From: Corynebacterium sp. SCR221107
GTDB taxonomy: Bacteria > Actinomycetota > Actinomycetes > Mycobacteriales > Mycobacteriaceae
Assembly: GCF_027886475.1 (NCBI RefSeq)
Contig: NZ_CP115670.1
Location: 1,054,001 to 1,118,000 of the forward strand
Direction of reading: 5' to 3'
Length of the DNA: 64,000 nt
A program made the position numbers and the translations under genes. The notes under the pieces were generated by a model that saw only the letters and a list, made by a program, of their open reading frames with translations, searched no databases and had not been told where the DNA came from. Shown here in pieces: positions 36,387 to 46,306 of this stretch; the first letter of the stretch is position 1; each line of letters begins with the position of its first letter.

Positions 36387-37286
36387 TCATAGGCTTTTTC
36401 GAGGAAGGCGGAATCGAACGGTGTCGCCTGGGGCTAGCTGGGCGATGCGATCGCAGCTGCGTTGCGTCAATACCGCAATGACGGGATAGCCGCCAGTTGT
36501 CGGGTGATCCGGGCCAAAGACGACTGGGTGCCCGCTGGGCGGAACCTGAATTCCACCGCGCACCATGCCTTCGCTTTGCAGCTCACCCGTTTTGCTTCGC
36601 TCGAGCGGAATTGCACCTTCCAGCCGAATACCCACCCGATTGGACTGAGCTGTCAATTGATAGGGCTGGTGTAGGAAGGCGGACAAGGCCTTGCTGCTAA
36701 ACCAGTCAGTGCGAGGACCTAGGATCACGGTGAGTTGTTCTGGCGAGCTCGGCTTCCACAACGAAGGCAGCCTTCTGATTGTCGGCCACCATGACGGATC
36801 CGTGAGGAAAGCACCAGTTTCTAGTTCATCCCCAACCTGCACCGGGTGAGGCCCGATTCCAGATAGCACGTCAAAGCTTGCAGAACCCAACACCGGTTCG
36901 CACACCAATCCGCCCCGTACCGCGAGGTAGGCCCGCAGACCTAGGTCGGCTGGCGCAAGACGCACCCGATCGCCGGGGCATACGTCTAGCACACAGTTGG
37001 TCTGATGAAGGTTGATCTTTCCATCAGGGGAGGTGATCGTCACTTCGGCCTGCGTGCCGGTAAAAATCATCATCGACGGCCGAAGCACCTCCACTTCGAA
37101 TCCTCCGACGAGGATCTCTAAGACTGGTGCATCGGCGAGGTTTCCCACTGCATGATTGGCTCGCGCTGCGCTGTGCCTGTCGAAGGCGCCGGAGGTTGCC
37201 ACGCCTTGGCTTGCGAGGCCGAAACGACCGCGGTCTTGAAATAGCACCTGCGGACCTGTCGATATGACCTTAAAGGTTGGCTCCAT
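36387..37286 (-). CDS. pxpC: 5-oxoprolinase subunit C (biotin-dependent carboxyltransferase family, KipA-like)
   Basis: Third subunit of the ATP-dependent 5-oxoprolinase PxpABC, which opens 5-oxoproline (pyroglutamate) to glutamate. The 299-residue protein shows FQDRGRFGLASQGVATSGAFDRHS near the start, and PxpC-typical GGIQVPPSGHPVVFGPDHPTTGGYPVIA near the end. Its ATG overlaps the pxpB stop by one base, so the two are coupled. Last gene of the operon. Confidence 0.9.
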   Translation of the reverse strand: MEPTFKVISTGPQVLFQDRGRFGLASQGVATSGAFDRHSAARANHAVGNLADAPVLEILVGGFEVEVLRPSMMIFTGTQAEVTITSPDGKINLHQTNCVLDVCPGDRVRLAPADLGLRAYLAVRGGLVCEPVLGSASFDVLSGIGPHPVQVGDELETGAFLTDPSWWPTIRRLPSLWKPSSPEQLTVILGPRTDWFSSKALSAFLHQPYQLTAQSNRVGIRLEGAIPLERSKTGELQSEGMVRGGIQVPPSGHPVVFGPDHPTTGGYPVIAVLTQRSCDRIAQLAPGDTVRFRLPRKSL

Positions 37287-37909
37287 TAAGCCCTCACCTG
37301 CCTAAAACGGACGCGGTCGCCGGGGGTGATCAAGGAAGGTTGCGTGCGGGTGAGATCCCACATCCTAGCGGTGGTGGTTCCCAGAAGTTGCCAACCGCCG
37401 GGGGAGGACTTGGGATAGACTGCGGAAAATGTGCCCGCCAGCGCCACCGATCCCGCAGGGATCTCCGTACGCGGGGAGCTTCGGCGGGCGATATCGATGG
37501 CATCTTCGGCATTGACGGGGGAAAGATACATAAAGCCTGGGGCAAAACCGCCGAATGACGCCCGCCATTGCGTTGACGTGTGCCATTCGATCAGCTCCGC
37601 GACTCGGACATTGTTGCTGGCCGCCAACTCCTCAAGGTCCGCACCATCATAGTGCACCGGAATTTCGACCGTGCGTCCAGCCGAAGCTGACTCGGCAGCA
37701 TCGACATCCAGCTCCTCGATCATGGCGTAGGCCGCCTCGATGCTTAATGTGTGGGTATCTAAGGTCACTAACACCGTGCTCGCGGCAGGAACCACGTCAA
37801 CAAAGCCGGGATGATGCAACTTCTCAAGCGCCGTGGAAACAGCGGCGACCTGAGCGCCGGAGTCTAGTTCAATGAGGAGGGCTTGTTCGCCGCAGGAGAG
37901 GATGTGCAT
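37286..37909 (-). CDS. pxpB: 5-oxoprolinase subunit B (KipI-like)
   Basis: A 207-residue PxpB: FGGFAPGFMYL, EIPAGSVALAG, and SPGGWQLLGTT with the closing PGDRVRFRQV are the PxpB/KipI signatures. The ATG at 37909 is preferred because the upstream part of the frame is not PxpB-like. Encoded between pxpA (44 bp upstream) and pxpC (1-base overlap). Confidence 0.9.
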   Translation of the reverse strand: MHILSCGEQALLIELDSGAQVAAVSTALEKLHHPGFVDVVPAASTVLVTLDTHTLSIEAAYAMIEELDVDAAESASAGRTVEIPVHYDGADLEELAASNNVRVAELIEWHTSTQWRASFGGFAPGFMYLSPVNAEDAIDIARRSSPRTEIPAGSVALAGTFSAVYPKSSPGGWQLLGTTTARMWDLTRTQPSLITPGDRVRFRQVRA

Positions 37910-37953
37910 GTTCGTCCTTGTGAATTGCTTTGTTCTCGAAGTGTAGTGGTGAG

Positions 37954-38724
37954 CTACGCTGTCACGTCGATTCCTTGCTCCTGCAGGGTTGCGCGGATGC
38001 GGGTGGCCAGAGCTACTGCGTGCGGGTTGTCGCCGTGGACGCACAAGGAGTCCGCCTCGATGGTGATCGATGATCCATCGATGGTGGGGATGGGGTCTCC
38101 GGTGGCAATGGCCACAGCCTGTGCAGTGGCGATGCTTGGGTCTAGATGTACCGCGCCGGGGAGCGAACGCGCTGCAAGCTGGCCATTTTCCGTGTACGCG
38201 CGGTCGGCGAATGCCTCCCGGATGACCGCGAGACCGCCGTCAACTGCCCAGTCCACGATCGGGGCGCCTGCCAGACACATCAGTTTGAGGGCAGGGTTGA
38301 TATCGCGAACGGCACTGATGACCGCCTCGGCAAGGGGCTTGTCCGTTGCGATGGTGTTGTACATCGCGCCATGCGGCTTGACATAACTGATCTCGGTCCC
38401 GTTGGCCGCGGCTGCTGCTGTGATGGCGCCGATCTGGTAGATGACCTCGGCGTAGAGGTCGTCCGGATTATAGGCGATGTTTCTTCGCCCAAAGCCTGCT
38501 AGATCCCGGTAGCCAGGATGGGCCCCCACGCGAATGCCGCGCTGCGCAGCCTTGGCGACTGTGTCAAAGAGCACCTTGGGATCGCCCGCGTGAAAACCAC
38601 AGGCTATGTTGGCGCTGGTGACGATGCCAAGCATGTGCTCGTCGGCGCCCAGGCTATACGCCCCATAGGATTCACCGAGGTCGGCGTTGAGATCAATGCT
38701 CAGGGAAGGTCTTGGTCGGGACAT
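37954..38724 (-). CDS. pxpA: 5-oxoprolinase subunit A (LamB/YcsF family)
   Basis: A 256-residue LamB/YcsF protein with SIDLNADLGESYGAY at the start, SANIACGFHAGDP, RVGAHPGYRDLAGFGRR and YVKPHGAMYN, the family's deacetylase-like core with metal-binding His. Functions with PxpB and PxpC. Second gene of the operon, 107 bp after the transporter gene. Confidence 0.92.
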   Translation of the reverse strand: MSRPRPSLSIDLNADLGESYGAYSLGADEHMLGIVTSANIACGFHAGDPKVLFDTVAKAAQRGIRVGAHPGYRDLAGFGRRNIAYNPDDLYAEVIYQIGAITAAAAANGTEISYVKPHGAMYNTIATDKPLAEAVISAVRDINPALKLMCLAGAPIVDWAVDGGLAVIREAFADRAYTENGQLAARSLPGAVHLDPSIATAQAVAIATGDPIPTIDGSSITIEADSLCVHGDNPHAVALATRIRATLQEQGIDVTA

Positions 38725-38831
38725 GTACGTATTGATTCCTTTCCAGATTGAAGCACCACAAAGGTGACAAAAGGCGAGTTTGACTCAGACAACATGTTCT
38801 TCATATGACGGCTAGCAACGTGCCACCACGA

Positions 38832-40097
38832 CTACTTGACCCCGAGCAAGTCAAAGACTCCGCCGAAGCTGCGCCAGGCGAGGTACCAAGCGATGACAAC
38901 CGCGACGATGCCGATGGCGATGAGCCACTTGGGGTAGGCGTAGCCGCCGAGTAAATCCTTCGAGCGTGCGATAGCTACGTAGATAATGAGGCTAAAACCG
39001 ATGGGCAAGACGAGGCCATTGAAGGCCCCAGCGAAAACGAGCAGGGCGGCCGGCGCCGTGCCCAGTACGAGGAACAAGGTGCAAGAAAGGACGATGAAGC
39101 CGATGGTGACCCAGTTTTGTAGCTGTTTCTTGTCAGGCGAGTTGGGGACCAGGAATGAAGCGGAAGTATAGCTTGCCCCGATAACGGAGCTGAGCGCCGC
39201 TGCCCAAAGCACCGCGCCGAAGAAGCGCAGGCCGACCTCGCCGGCGGCGGCCTCGAAGGCCTGCGCGGCAGGGTTTGCCTTGGTATCGAGGACAACGCCT
39301 GAGGTCACAACACCTAAGACCGCGAGGAAGAGAGCGACGCGCATAATGCCGGTTAAGAGGATGCCTGTGACTGAGGAGCGCGAAACCTCGCGGACATGGC
39401 TTGCGCCAGCGAGCCCGGAATCAAGCATGCGGTGGGCACCGGCGTAGGTGATATATCCGCCGACGGTACCTCCGACCAAGGTGGTGATGATCAGCCAATC
39501 CACCTTTTCGGGCAGTACGGTATTGCGAAGTGCCGAGCCAATCGGTGGGTCGGACACGATAGCAACGTACATTGTGAGAACCATCATGATGATGCCCAAG
39601 ACCACGAGGATCTTGTCTAGCGCGGCGCCGAGGTGCTTGAACAAGAAGATGGCGACGGCGATGACTGCAGTAATCAAGCCACCGACCTTGGTATCGAGTC
39701 CCAGCATGGCGTTAAGGCCAAGGCCTCCGCCGGCGATGTTGCCGATGTTGAACACCACGCCGCCGATGGCGATTAACGCCGCAAGAACCCAACCGAGGCC
39801 GGGGACCACGCGATTGCCGAGCTCTTGGGCGCGCAGACCTGAAATTCCGATAACGCGCCACACATTGAGCTGGACGGCGATGTCAATGAGGATCGAAATC
39901 AGGATGGCGAAAGCAAACGCCGCGCCGAGTGAGCTGGTGAAGGTTGCTGTCTGGGTAAGGAAACCGGGGCCGATCGCCGAGGTTGCCATAAGGAAGATGG
40001 CGCCCATCAATGTGGTGCGAGTCGATGCGGCTGCGGCTGCCTGCTTGAGTGACGGTGATGCAGTGGCTGCCGGTTCGGGGGAGGCGTTCGCGGACAT
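38832..40097 (-). CDS. NRAMP-family transporter, YcsG-like, linked to 5-oxoprolinase
   Basis: A 421-residue membrane protein with about 11 helices; GPGFLTQTATFTSSLG replaces the DPGNxxT metal site of true NRAMP Mn/Fe transporters, so metal transport is doubtful. B. subtilis ycsG lies in the same way next to ycsF-kipI-kipA. A role in 5-oxoproline or a related substrate uptake is inference from context. The ATG at 40097 is preferred over the upstream frame, with GGAGG (minus strand) 8 bp before it. First gene of the operon. Confidence 0.82.
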   Translation of the reverse strand: MSANASPEPAATASPSLKQAAAAASTRTTLMGAIFLMATSAIGPGFLTQTATFTSSLGAAFAFAILISILIDIAVQLNVWRVIGISGLRAQELGNRVVPGLGWVLAALIAIGGVVFNIGNIAGGGLGLNAMLGLDTKVGGLITAVIAVAIFLFKHLGAALDKILVVLGIIMMVLTMYVAIVSDPPIGSALRNTVLPEKVDWLIITTLVGGTVGGYITYAGAHRMLDSGLAGASHVREVSRSSVTGILLTGIMRVALFLAVLGVVTSGVVLDTKANPAAQAFEAAAGEVGLRFFGAVLWAAALSSVIGASYTSASFLVPNSPDKKQLQNWVTIGFIVLSCTLFLVLGTAPAALLVFAGAFNGLVLPIGFSLIIYVAIARSKDLLGGYAYPKWLIAIGIVAVVIAWYLAWRSFGGVFDLLGVK

Positions 40098-40140
40098 TGT
40101 CCCTCCTAACGTCTGACTATAGAGGCTGAGGTAAGGCCAG

Positions 40141-40164
40141 TTGTTCAACAAATTTGTTCAACAA
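40141..40164. promoter_or_regulatory. Twin palindromic operators (TTGTTCAACAA x2)
   Basis: Two perfect copies of the 11-bp palindrome TTGTTCAACAA, starting at 40141 and 40154, a 13-bp repeat unit. Each fits the FadR/FCD-GntR operator pattern TNGT-N(0-3)-ACNA. They lie 44-67 bp upstream of the transporter ATG, in the gap shared with the divergent GntR gene. Confidence 0.7.
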
Positions 40165-40299
40165 CTTGACCTGAATTCTATGGCTTTCGTGGTCTGCGGC
40201 ACAATACCTATCAATCGATAAATTTGAGGCTTACCCCCGCAACGGGAATTCAGGAAGGGAAAATCGGGAAGAAAGAGGTGGTGAAATAGACTGAGTGGA

Positions 40300-40947
40300 A
40301 TGAAAGTAACAGTGGACACTGTGGTTGAGCGCCTCACTCGCAAAATTCTCGCTGGCCAGCTTCGACCTGGCCAACAATTGCAGGAACTGACGATGGCTTC
40401 GGCGCTTGGGGTGAGCCGTAACACGCTTCGGGAAGCATTTAGGATTCTCGCCTACGAGGGGCTTTTGGAGTATTACCCCCATCGGGGCGTTTTCGTGAAG
40501 ACGATGCGGGTGGCCGACGTGGGCGATCTTTACCGCTTTCGACTGCTTGTTCAGGGTGCCGTCTTAGAATCCATGGCCCTAGGGGAGGTGGACCAAGACG
40601 CACTCGATGAGGCACTCTTTTCGATGCGCCACTCGGTCGATGCTGCCAATCAGGCTCTTTCCGCCAATGATTGGCAAACGGTGGGCAATGCCAACTATGC
40701 ATTCCATCAGGCACTCGTCGATGCGGCGGGTTCGCCCCGCCTGAGCGCCTCAACGCGGGCCATCTTGGCACAGACCCGCCTCGCTTTTCTCAGCGCACGG
40801 TCGTTGGAGAATCTGCACAAGCCCTACGTCGAGGAAAATGCGCACTTGTTGCGCCTGATTGAAGATCGCAATTACGAACAGGCCACGGTGCTATTGCGCG
40901 AGTACCTCGCCTCCGCGAAGCAGCGACTCATCGACGAGCTTGCGTGA
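40300..40947 (+). CDS. GntR family regulator, FCD (FadR) subfamily
   Basis: A 215-residue regulator: winged HTH (about 8-70, LRPGQQLQELTMASALGVSRNTLREAFRILAYEGL), and an all-helical FCD domain (about 75-210) with conserved metal-ligand-type Asp and His in DVGDLYRFRLL, NYAFHQALVDAAG and EENAHLLRLI. Such regulators usually sense small carboxylates. Its position opposite the pxp operon and the FCD-type operators next to the operon promoter make it the likely local regulator. The ribosome-binding site is weak. Confidence 0.88.
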   Translation: MKVTVDTVVERLTRKILAGQLRPGQQLQELTMASALGVSRNTLREAFRILAYEGLLEYYPHRGVFVKTMRVADVGDLYRFRLLVQGAVLESMALGEVDQDALDEALFSMRHSVDAANQALSANDWQTVGNANYAFHQALVDAAGSPRLSASTRAILAQTRLAFLSARSLENLHKPYVEENAHLLRLIEDRNYEQATVLLREYLASAKQRLIDELA

Positions 40948-41333
40948 TCTTGCTCCTCACGTCGCGCGTTCTTTGGCAACAGTGACTACCGATGGGGTCA
41001 AACGCCCGGCCAATCGGAGGGGTGAGATTGTCGCATAACCCCCACAACGATGATCATCGCCACGGAGGCAAGGGCGCCGGTAGGCGTCGGAAAGCAAAAA
41101 TACCCCAGCCGTGAGCATCACCGGTGGGGTGGGTAAAATGCGGTGCTTATCGTGCTTCAAGAAACAGATTCGCAAGATGCGTTGTTGGATGGCTGGCCAC
41201 AGCGTGACCTAGCATGACCTAGCAAGTGTCAAGATGGCACCGAACAACTATCAGGCAATCGCCGCAAGGGCCTCCCATAGGAGACGACCCGCAAAATGCG
41301 GGCCTCAGGCGCCTTAATGATGAGGGCTTTTCC
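40948..41333. other. Intergenic region, no gene seen
   Basis: After the GntR gene. It contains a direct repeat of TGACCTAGCA (41205-41214 and 41215-41224), and imperfect inverted repeats around 41100-41150 and 41290-41320, none with a T tract strong enough to call. No coding frame with a ribosome-binding site. Confidence 0.4.
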
Positions 41334-41390
41334 AAAAAAGAATCCAAGCCACGACCTGGTCATTGAACCACGTCACATGCGCTTGGATTC
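41334..41390 (-). terminator. Terminator after the first DHA2 MFS gene
   Basis: Stem GAATCCAAGC (41340-41349) with GCTTGGATTC (41381-41390), and six T on the minus strand directly after. It is 44 bp downstream of the transporter stop codon. Confidence 0.75.
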
Positions 41391-41434
41391 TGTTTCGTTG
41401 TTTGAGATTGCTGTCGAAGGTGACCTGCGTCGGG

Positions 41435-43261
<1,827 letters not shown>

Positions 43262-43268
43262 TCAATTC

Positions 43269-43916
43269 TTATTGGGTTGTGGCGCCAGCTGCCAGCACCC
43301 TTCGCATTTCTTCGCGAACCTCAAAGCCAAACTCGATGAGGGAATCGGCGCTGCCGTCGCCTTCTGCCTCCCAGCGCCGACCGGCGTTGGCAAGGCACAT
43401 GATGGCGATTCCGGTGACGAGTCCAGCTTCTTCCTCGGCGGTGTGGTGTCCTACTACTTGTTGCGGGAATGCGGTGTAGTACTGGATGAGCAGCTGCTCC
43501 ACTTGGTGGCGGGCCACGTGGAAGTTAGCGAACTGGTGCGCGCCGAGTTCCGGCTCGCGCTGCTTAATTTCGTGGCGGCGCTTGAGCGTGTCCCAGTCGA
43601 AGATATGCGAGTCATGGAAGATCAACGAGTGGAAAAACCGCATTGTCGACCCGAGGATGTCGTCGTGGGGCTTAGCAATAAACGCTTGTACCTCGTCATC
43701 GGTGGGGATCCTCGGGCCTGCGCCGATGATGGCTTCTTCTTTGGAGGAGAAGTAGTTGAAGAACGTGCGTTTGGAAATTCCAACCGGCTCGCAAATGTCC
43801 TCGATGGTCACGTTTGCGGAGCCGCGGGCGAGTACCTGCTTGGTTGCCTCTGATTCGAGGGCGGCGCGGGTACGGCGCTTTTTGGCTTCGCGGTGAGATA
43901 GGGGTGAATCGGACAC
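43269..43916 (-). CDS. TetR family regulator of the first MFS gene
   Basis: A 215-residue TetR from a GTG start. The HTH (about 13-58) reads NVTIEDICEPVGISKRTFFNYFSSKEEAI. It is 52 bp upstream of the DHA2 gene in the same direction, so it probably forms an operon with it and represses it. It closely resembles the second TetR at 48011-48670 in layout and HTH. Confidence 0.85.
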   Translation of the reverse strand: MSDSPLSHREAKKRRTRAALESEATKQVLARGSANVTIEDICEPVGISKRTFFNYFSSKEEAIIGAGPRIPTDDEVQAFIAKPHDDILGSTMRFFHSLIFHDSHIFDWDTLKRRHEIKQREPELGAHQFANFHVARHQVEQLLIQYYTAFPQQVVGHHTAEEEAGLVTGIAIMCLANAGRRWEAEGDGSADSLIEFGFEVREEMRRVLAAGATTQ

Positions 43917-44187
43917 GAATGGAACAATACTCCGGAAAATTCACGCCGTGCAAAATTTCCTTTGGTGAGATGCTTCATGCACTTTTGCGCCTGTGGTGTA
44001 CATCTCAACAATGCTTGGTCGGGAATAAACCGGCAGTGTCTTTGAGAATGAGTTTGCCTAGGTCAACCCCTGATTGTCCGTGCTCGGGCGGCCGTTAGAC
44101 CTTCTAGGTGGAAAGATCCTTTCATCATCGGCATGCGTGCTTTCCGACGGCCACAGGCCGCAACCCTCGGCGTGGCAGGTGTGTGCA
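43917..44187. other. Upstream region of the first TetR gene
   Basis: A 270-bp stretch with no gene. It must hold the tetR-MFS promoter; near 43945-43960 there is a GTGCAAAATTTCC element with an imperfect reverse complement (GCACTTTTGC) at 43979-43988, a possible operator. Confidence 0.35.
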
Positions 44188-44221
44188 AAAAACAAACGCC
44201 CTGCCTTAGGGCAGGGCGTTT
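44188..44221 (-). terminator. Terminator after the DUF5997 gene
   Basis: Stem AAACGCCCTGCC with GGCAGGGCGTTT and a 4-base loop, then GTTTTTTGC on the minus strand. It is 50 bp downstream of the DUF5997 stop. Confidence 0.85.
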
Positions 44222-44271
44222 GACCGCGCACGAAACGGCGCTGGAATTGGTTGTGCTGTGGCGGAGTCGGG

Positions 44272-44628
44272 TTATGCGCCGCGGCCTTCGGCTAAGGCGG
44301 TGCGTGCGGCGCGAAGCCACTCCGGCTGGTCACCCAAAAGCGCCTTGATCTCCTCGGTGGTCATGGGGCGATCCATGTCATTGCGCTTCAAGGCTGCGAT
44401 GGTGATACCGAGCTTCTGAGCGACGACGGGGCGCGGGTGCGGGCCAACACGACGAAGAGTGGACAGCCACTCCGGCGGATTCTTTTGCAGCTCGACGAAC
44501 TGTTGGTGGGTGAGCGCGGTGGCCTGGAACTCCTCTGGCGTGGCGGGGAGATAGATTCCCAGCTTCTTTGCCGCCGTCTGTGGCTTCATGGCGGTGCCCG
44601 ACGGCTGGATTACAGATTCTTCATTCAC
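44272..44628 (-). CDS. DUF5997 family protein
   Basis: A 118-residue soluble protein with the conserved core KPQTAAKKLGIYLPATPEEFQ and PPEWLSTLRRVGPHPRPVVAQKLGI. Two repeats of the form PEWL...R are visible (about 50-60 and 100-105). Function unknown; an actinobacterial family that is usually divergent from a LysR-domain gene as here. GTG 44628 has no ribosome-binding site; ATG 44589 is an alternative start that leaves more room for promoters. Confidence 0.75.
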   Translation of the reverse strand: MNEESVIQPSGTAMKPQTAAKKLGIYLPATPEEFQATALTHQQFVELQKNPPEWLSTLRRVGPHPRPVVAQKLGITIAALKRNDMDRPMTTEEIKALLGDQPEWLRAARTALAEGRGA

Positions 44629-44652
44629 GCCATTAACGGTAGCATTAAATAA

Positions 44653-45369
44653 ATGTTGAGCTTAAGTTTTGTCACCGGCACCGAACCTGGCAAGTGGTTC
44701 GACCGTTACCGGGACCGCACCAATCACGGAGGCTTGCACGAAGATCCATCCGACGATCCATTCACCCAGCCGACGCAACTCAAGCTCATGCGGCTTCCTG
44801 ATGCAAGGGTCGATCCGGAGCGTTTTCACATTGTTCGACTCTATGAGGAGGCAAGTGGCATCGCGGTACCAGTCGATCACACGCTCACGCTTGTGGATGA
44901 GATCTCCGAGGACGACGTCGCGGAGGAAAAGATCCTCTACCGCTATGAGGGCGGGGAAGTAGATATTCAGGCGGTGCGCGATAACTTGCAGGTAGTTGCG
45001 GCGAACGTGGGCGTGGTCATCGCCCCACGTCCACTGCTGAAGGTGCTTGCCGGCAAGAAGATCGAGACCCGCAACTTTCGCAGCACCACCACCGGGGTGC
45101 CGGCGACCACCATCGCCCTAGTGTGGGAAAAAGACGCCGATTCCGAAGCGATCCAGGATTTCGTCGGCATTGCCAAAGGCCGAACGCTCAACTCTTCTCG
45201 CCAAGCCGGTGGGGAAACTGCGAAGTCTTCCAAAAAACCCACTGCACAATCCAAGCCCTCAGCCAAGGCAAGGGGTAGCGCGACCAGGAAGCACGGCGCA
45301 CAGGCTAACCAGCGCGCACACGGTCGAGGTAGCTCGAAGCAGGGGCGCGGTGGCCGTAGGCGTCGTTAA
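44653..45369 (+). CDS. LysR-effector-domain-like protein lacking an HTH, with basic tail
   Basis: A 238-residue protein. Residues 1-185 resemble the periplasmic-binding-type effector domain of LysR regulators (SFVTGTEPGKWFDRYRDR, PDARVDPERFHIVRLYEEA, VDIQAVRDNLQVVAANVGVVIAPRPLLKVL, GVPATTIALVWEK). There is no N-terminal helix-turn-helix. From about 185 to the end the chain is a Lys/Arg/Gly/Ser-rich low-complexity tail that could bind nucleic acid. It starts 24 bp from the DUF5997 start, divergent, so they likely share a promoter region. Annotated elsewhere as LysR substrate-binding protein. Confidence 0.75.
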   Translation: MLSLSFVTGTEPGKWFDRYRDRTNHGGLHEDPSDDPFTQPTQLKLMRLPDARVDPERFHIVRLYEEASGIAVPVDHTLTLVDEISEDDVAEEKILYRYEGGEVDIQAVRDNLQVVAANVGVVIAPRPLLKVLAGKKIETRNFRSTTTGVPATTIALVWEKDADSEAIQDFVGIAKGRTLNSSRQAGGETAKSSKKPTAQSKPSAKARGSATRKHGAQANQRAHGRGSSKQGRGGRRRR

Positions 45370-45579
45370 GCGAATACCCGAAGCCACAGCCGACGTTCTT
45401 TTGGGGCAACGGCCTTGTAGGAAAGCCAACGCTTCGTAGAGATACGTGATCGACCTCGCGGGGATCGGCGGACGCCGCCCAGGGCACGCCAATCTGGGCT
45501 TCATGGAGACTGCGGTCTTTTAAGGACGCGTGTCAAGTTCGATTGCATGGCATAGATAATTCCGGAACAATCGGGAGGT

Positions 45580-46137
45580 ATGTCTTCTAAAGATTTTCTC
45601 ATCCGGCCGCTTCGCCGCCAGGACTTCGGCCAAGTTCAGGGCATCTACCTGCAGGGCCTATCCACAGGGCACGCCACCTATGAAGGGGAGGCACCGAGCT
45701 GGGAGAAGTTCAGCAGCGTGAAACTAGAAGGAACCATGTTCGTGGCCGTCGAGGCCGATGACGACTCCACGGTGCTCGGATGGGTTGCGGCGGCACCAGC
45801 CTCCTCGCGCAGCGTCTTTCACGGCGTCGTGGAAGATTCCATCTACATTCACCGGGACGCGCAAGGACGTGGGGTAGCGGGCGCGTTGCTCGACAAGCTC
45901 ATCGAGACCTGCCAGTCTATGGGTAAGTGGGCCATCCACTCGTGGATCTTCCCGGAAAATGAAGGCAGCGCAAAGCTGCACGAATCCCGCGGCTTTGAAA
46001 AGGTGGGAACCTTCAGCCACCTGGCAAAAATGACCTACGGGGAGATGGCCGGGCAGTGGCGCGACACGGACGTGTGGGAAAAGCTTCTTCCCAAACCCGA
46101 AATCGACGACACCACGGCGTTGGGATTTGAGAAATAG
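45580..46137 (+). CDS. GNAT N-acetyltransferase (phosphinothricin acetyltransferase-like)
   Basis: A 185-residue GNAT fold: starts FLIRPLRRQDFGQVQGIY, with the acetyl-CoA binding block DSIYIHRDAQGRGVAGALLDKLIE (about 85-108) and the PAT-type motif WIFPENEGSAKLHESRGFEKVGTF. Members of this group acetylate phosphinothricin, methionine sulfone or sulfoximine; the native substrate here is unknown. GGGAGG precedes the ATG. Confidence 0.82.
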   Translation: MSSKDFLIRPLRRQDFGQVQGIYLQGLSTGHATYEGEAPSWEKFSSVKLEGTMFVAVEADDDSTVLGWVAAAPASSRSVFHGVVEDSIYIHRDAQGRGVAGALLDKLIETCQSMGKWAIHSWIFPENEGSAKLHESRGFEKVGTFSHLAKMTYGEMAGQWRDTDVWEKLLPKPEIDDTTALGFEK

Positions 46138-46224
46138 CTTCCTCAGCCGACCAAAAAGAGATTCTGTAATCCTCAAGACCCCGGGATCTTTTGAGAAGAA
46201 AGCCACTGATAAGGCGCAATGTGC

Positions 46225-46277
46225 AAACCCCCGTCACACCCTTGATCTTTGTGAGGTAACAAGGTGTGACGGGGTTT
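46225..46277. terminator. Bidirectional terminator between GNAT and second MFS gene
   Basis: Stem AACCCCCGTCACACCCTTG with its complement (the left arm has one additional C), loop about 16 bases, and short T runs on each side, between convergent genes. Confidence 0.8.
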
Positions 46278-46306
46278 AGTGTGATTTGATTGTGCAGCGG
46301 CGCGGC

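Noticed and set aside
44050..44075. Possible DtxR box near TTGCCTAGGTCAACCCCTG
   Set aside because: Only about 9 of 19 consensus positions match in the best alignment.
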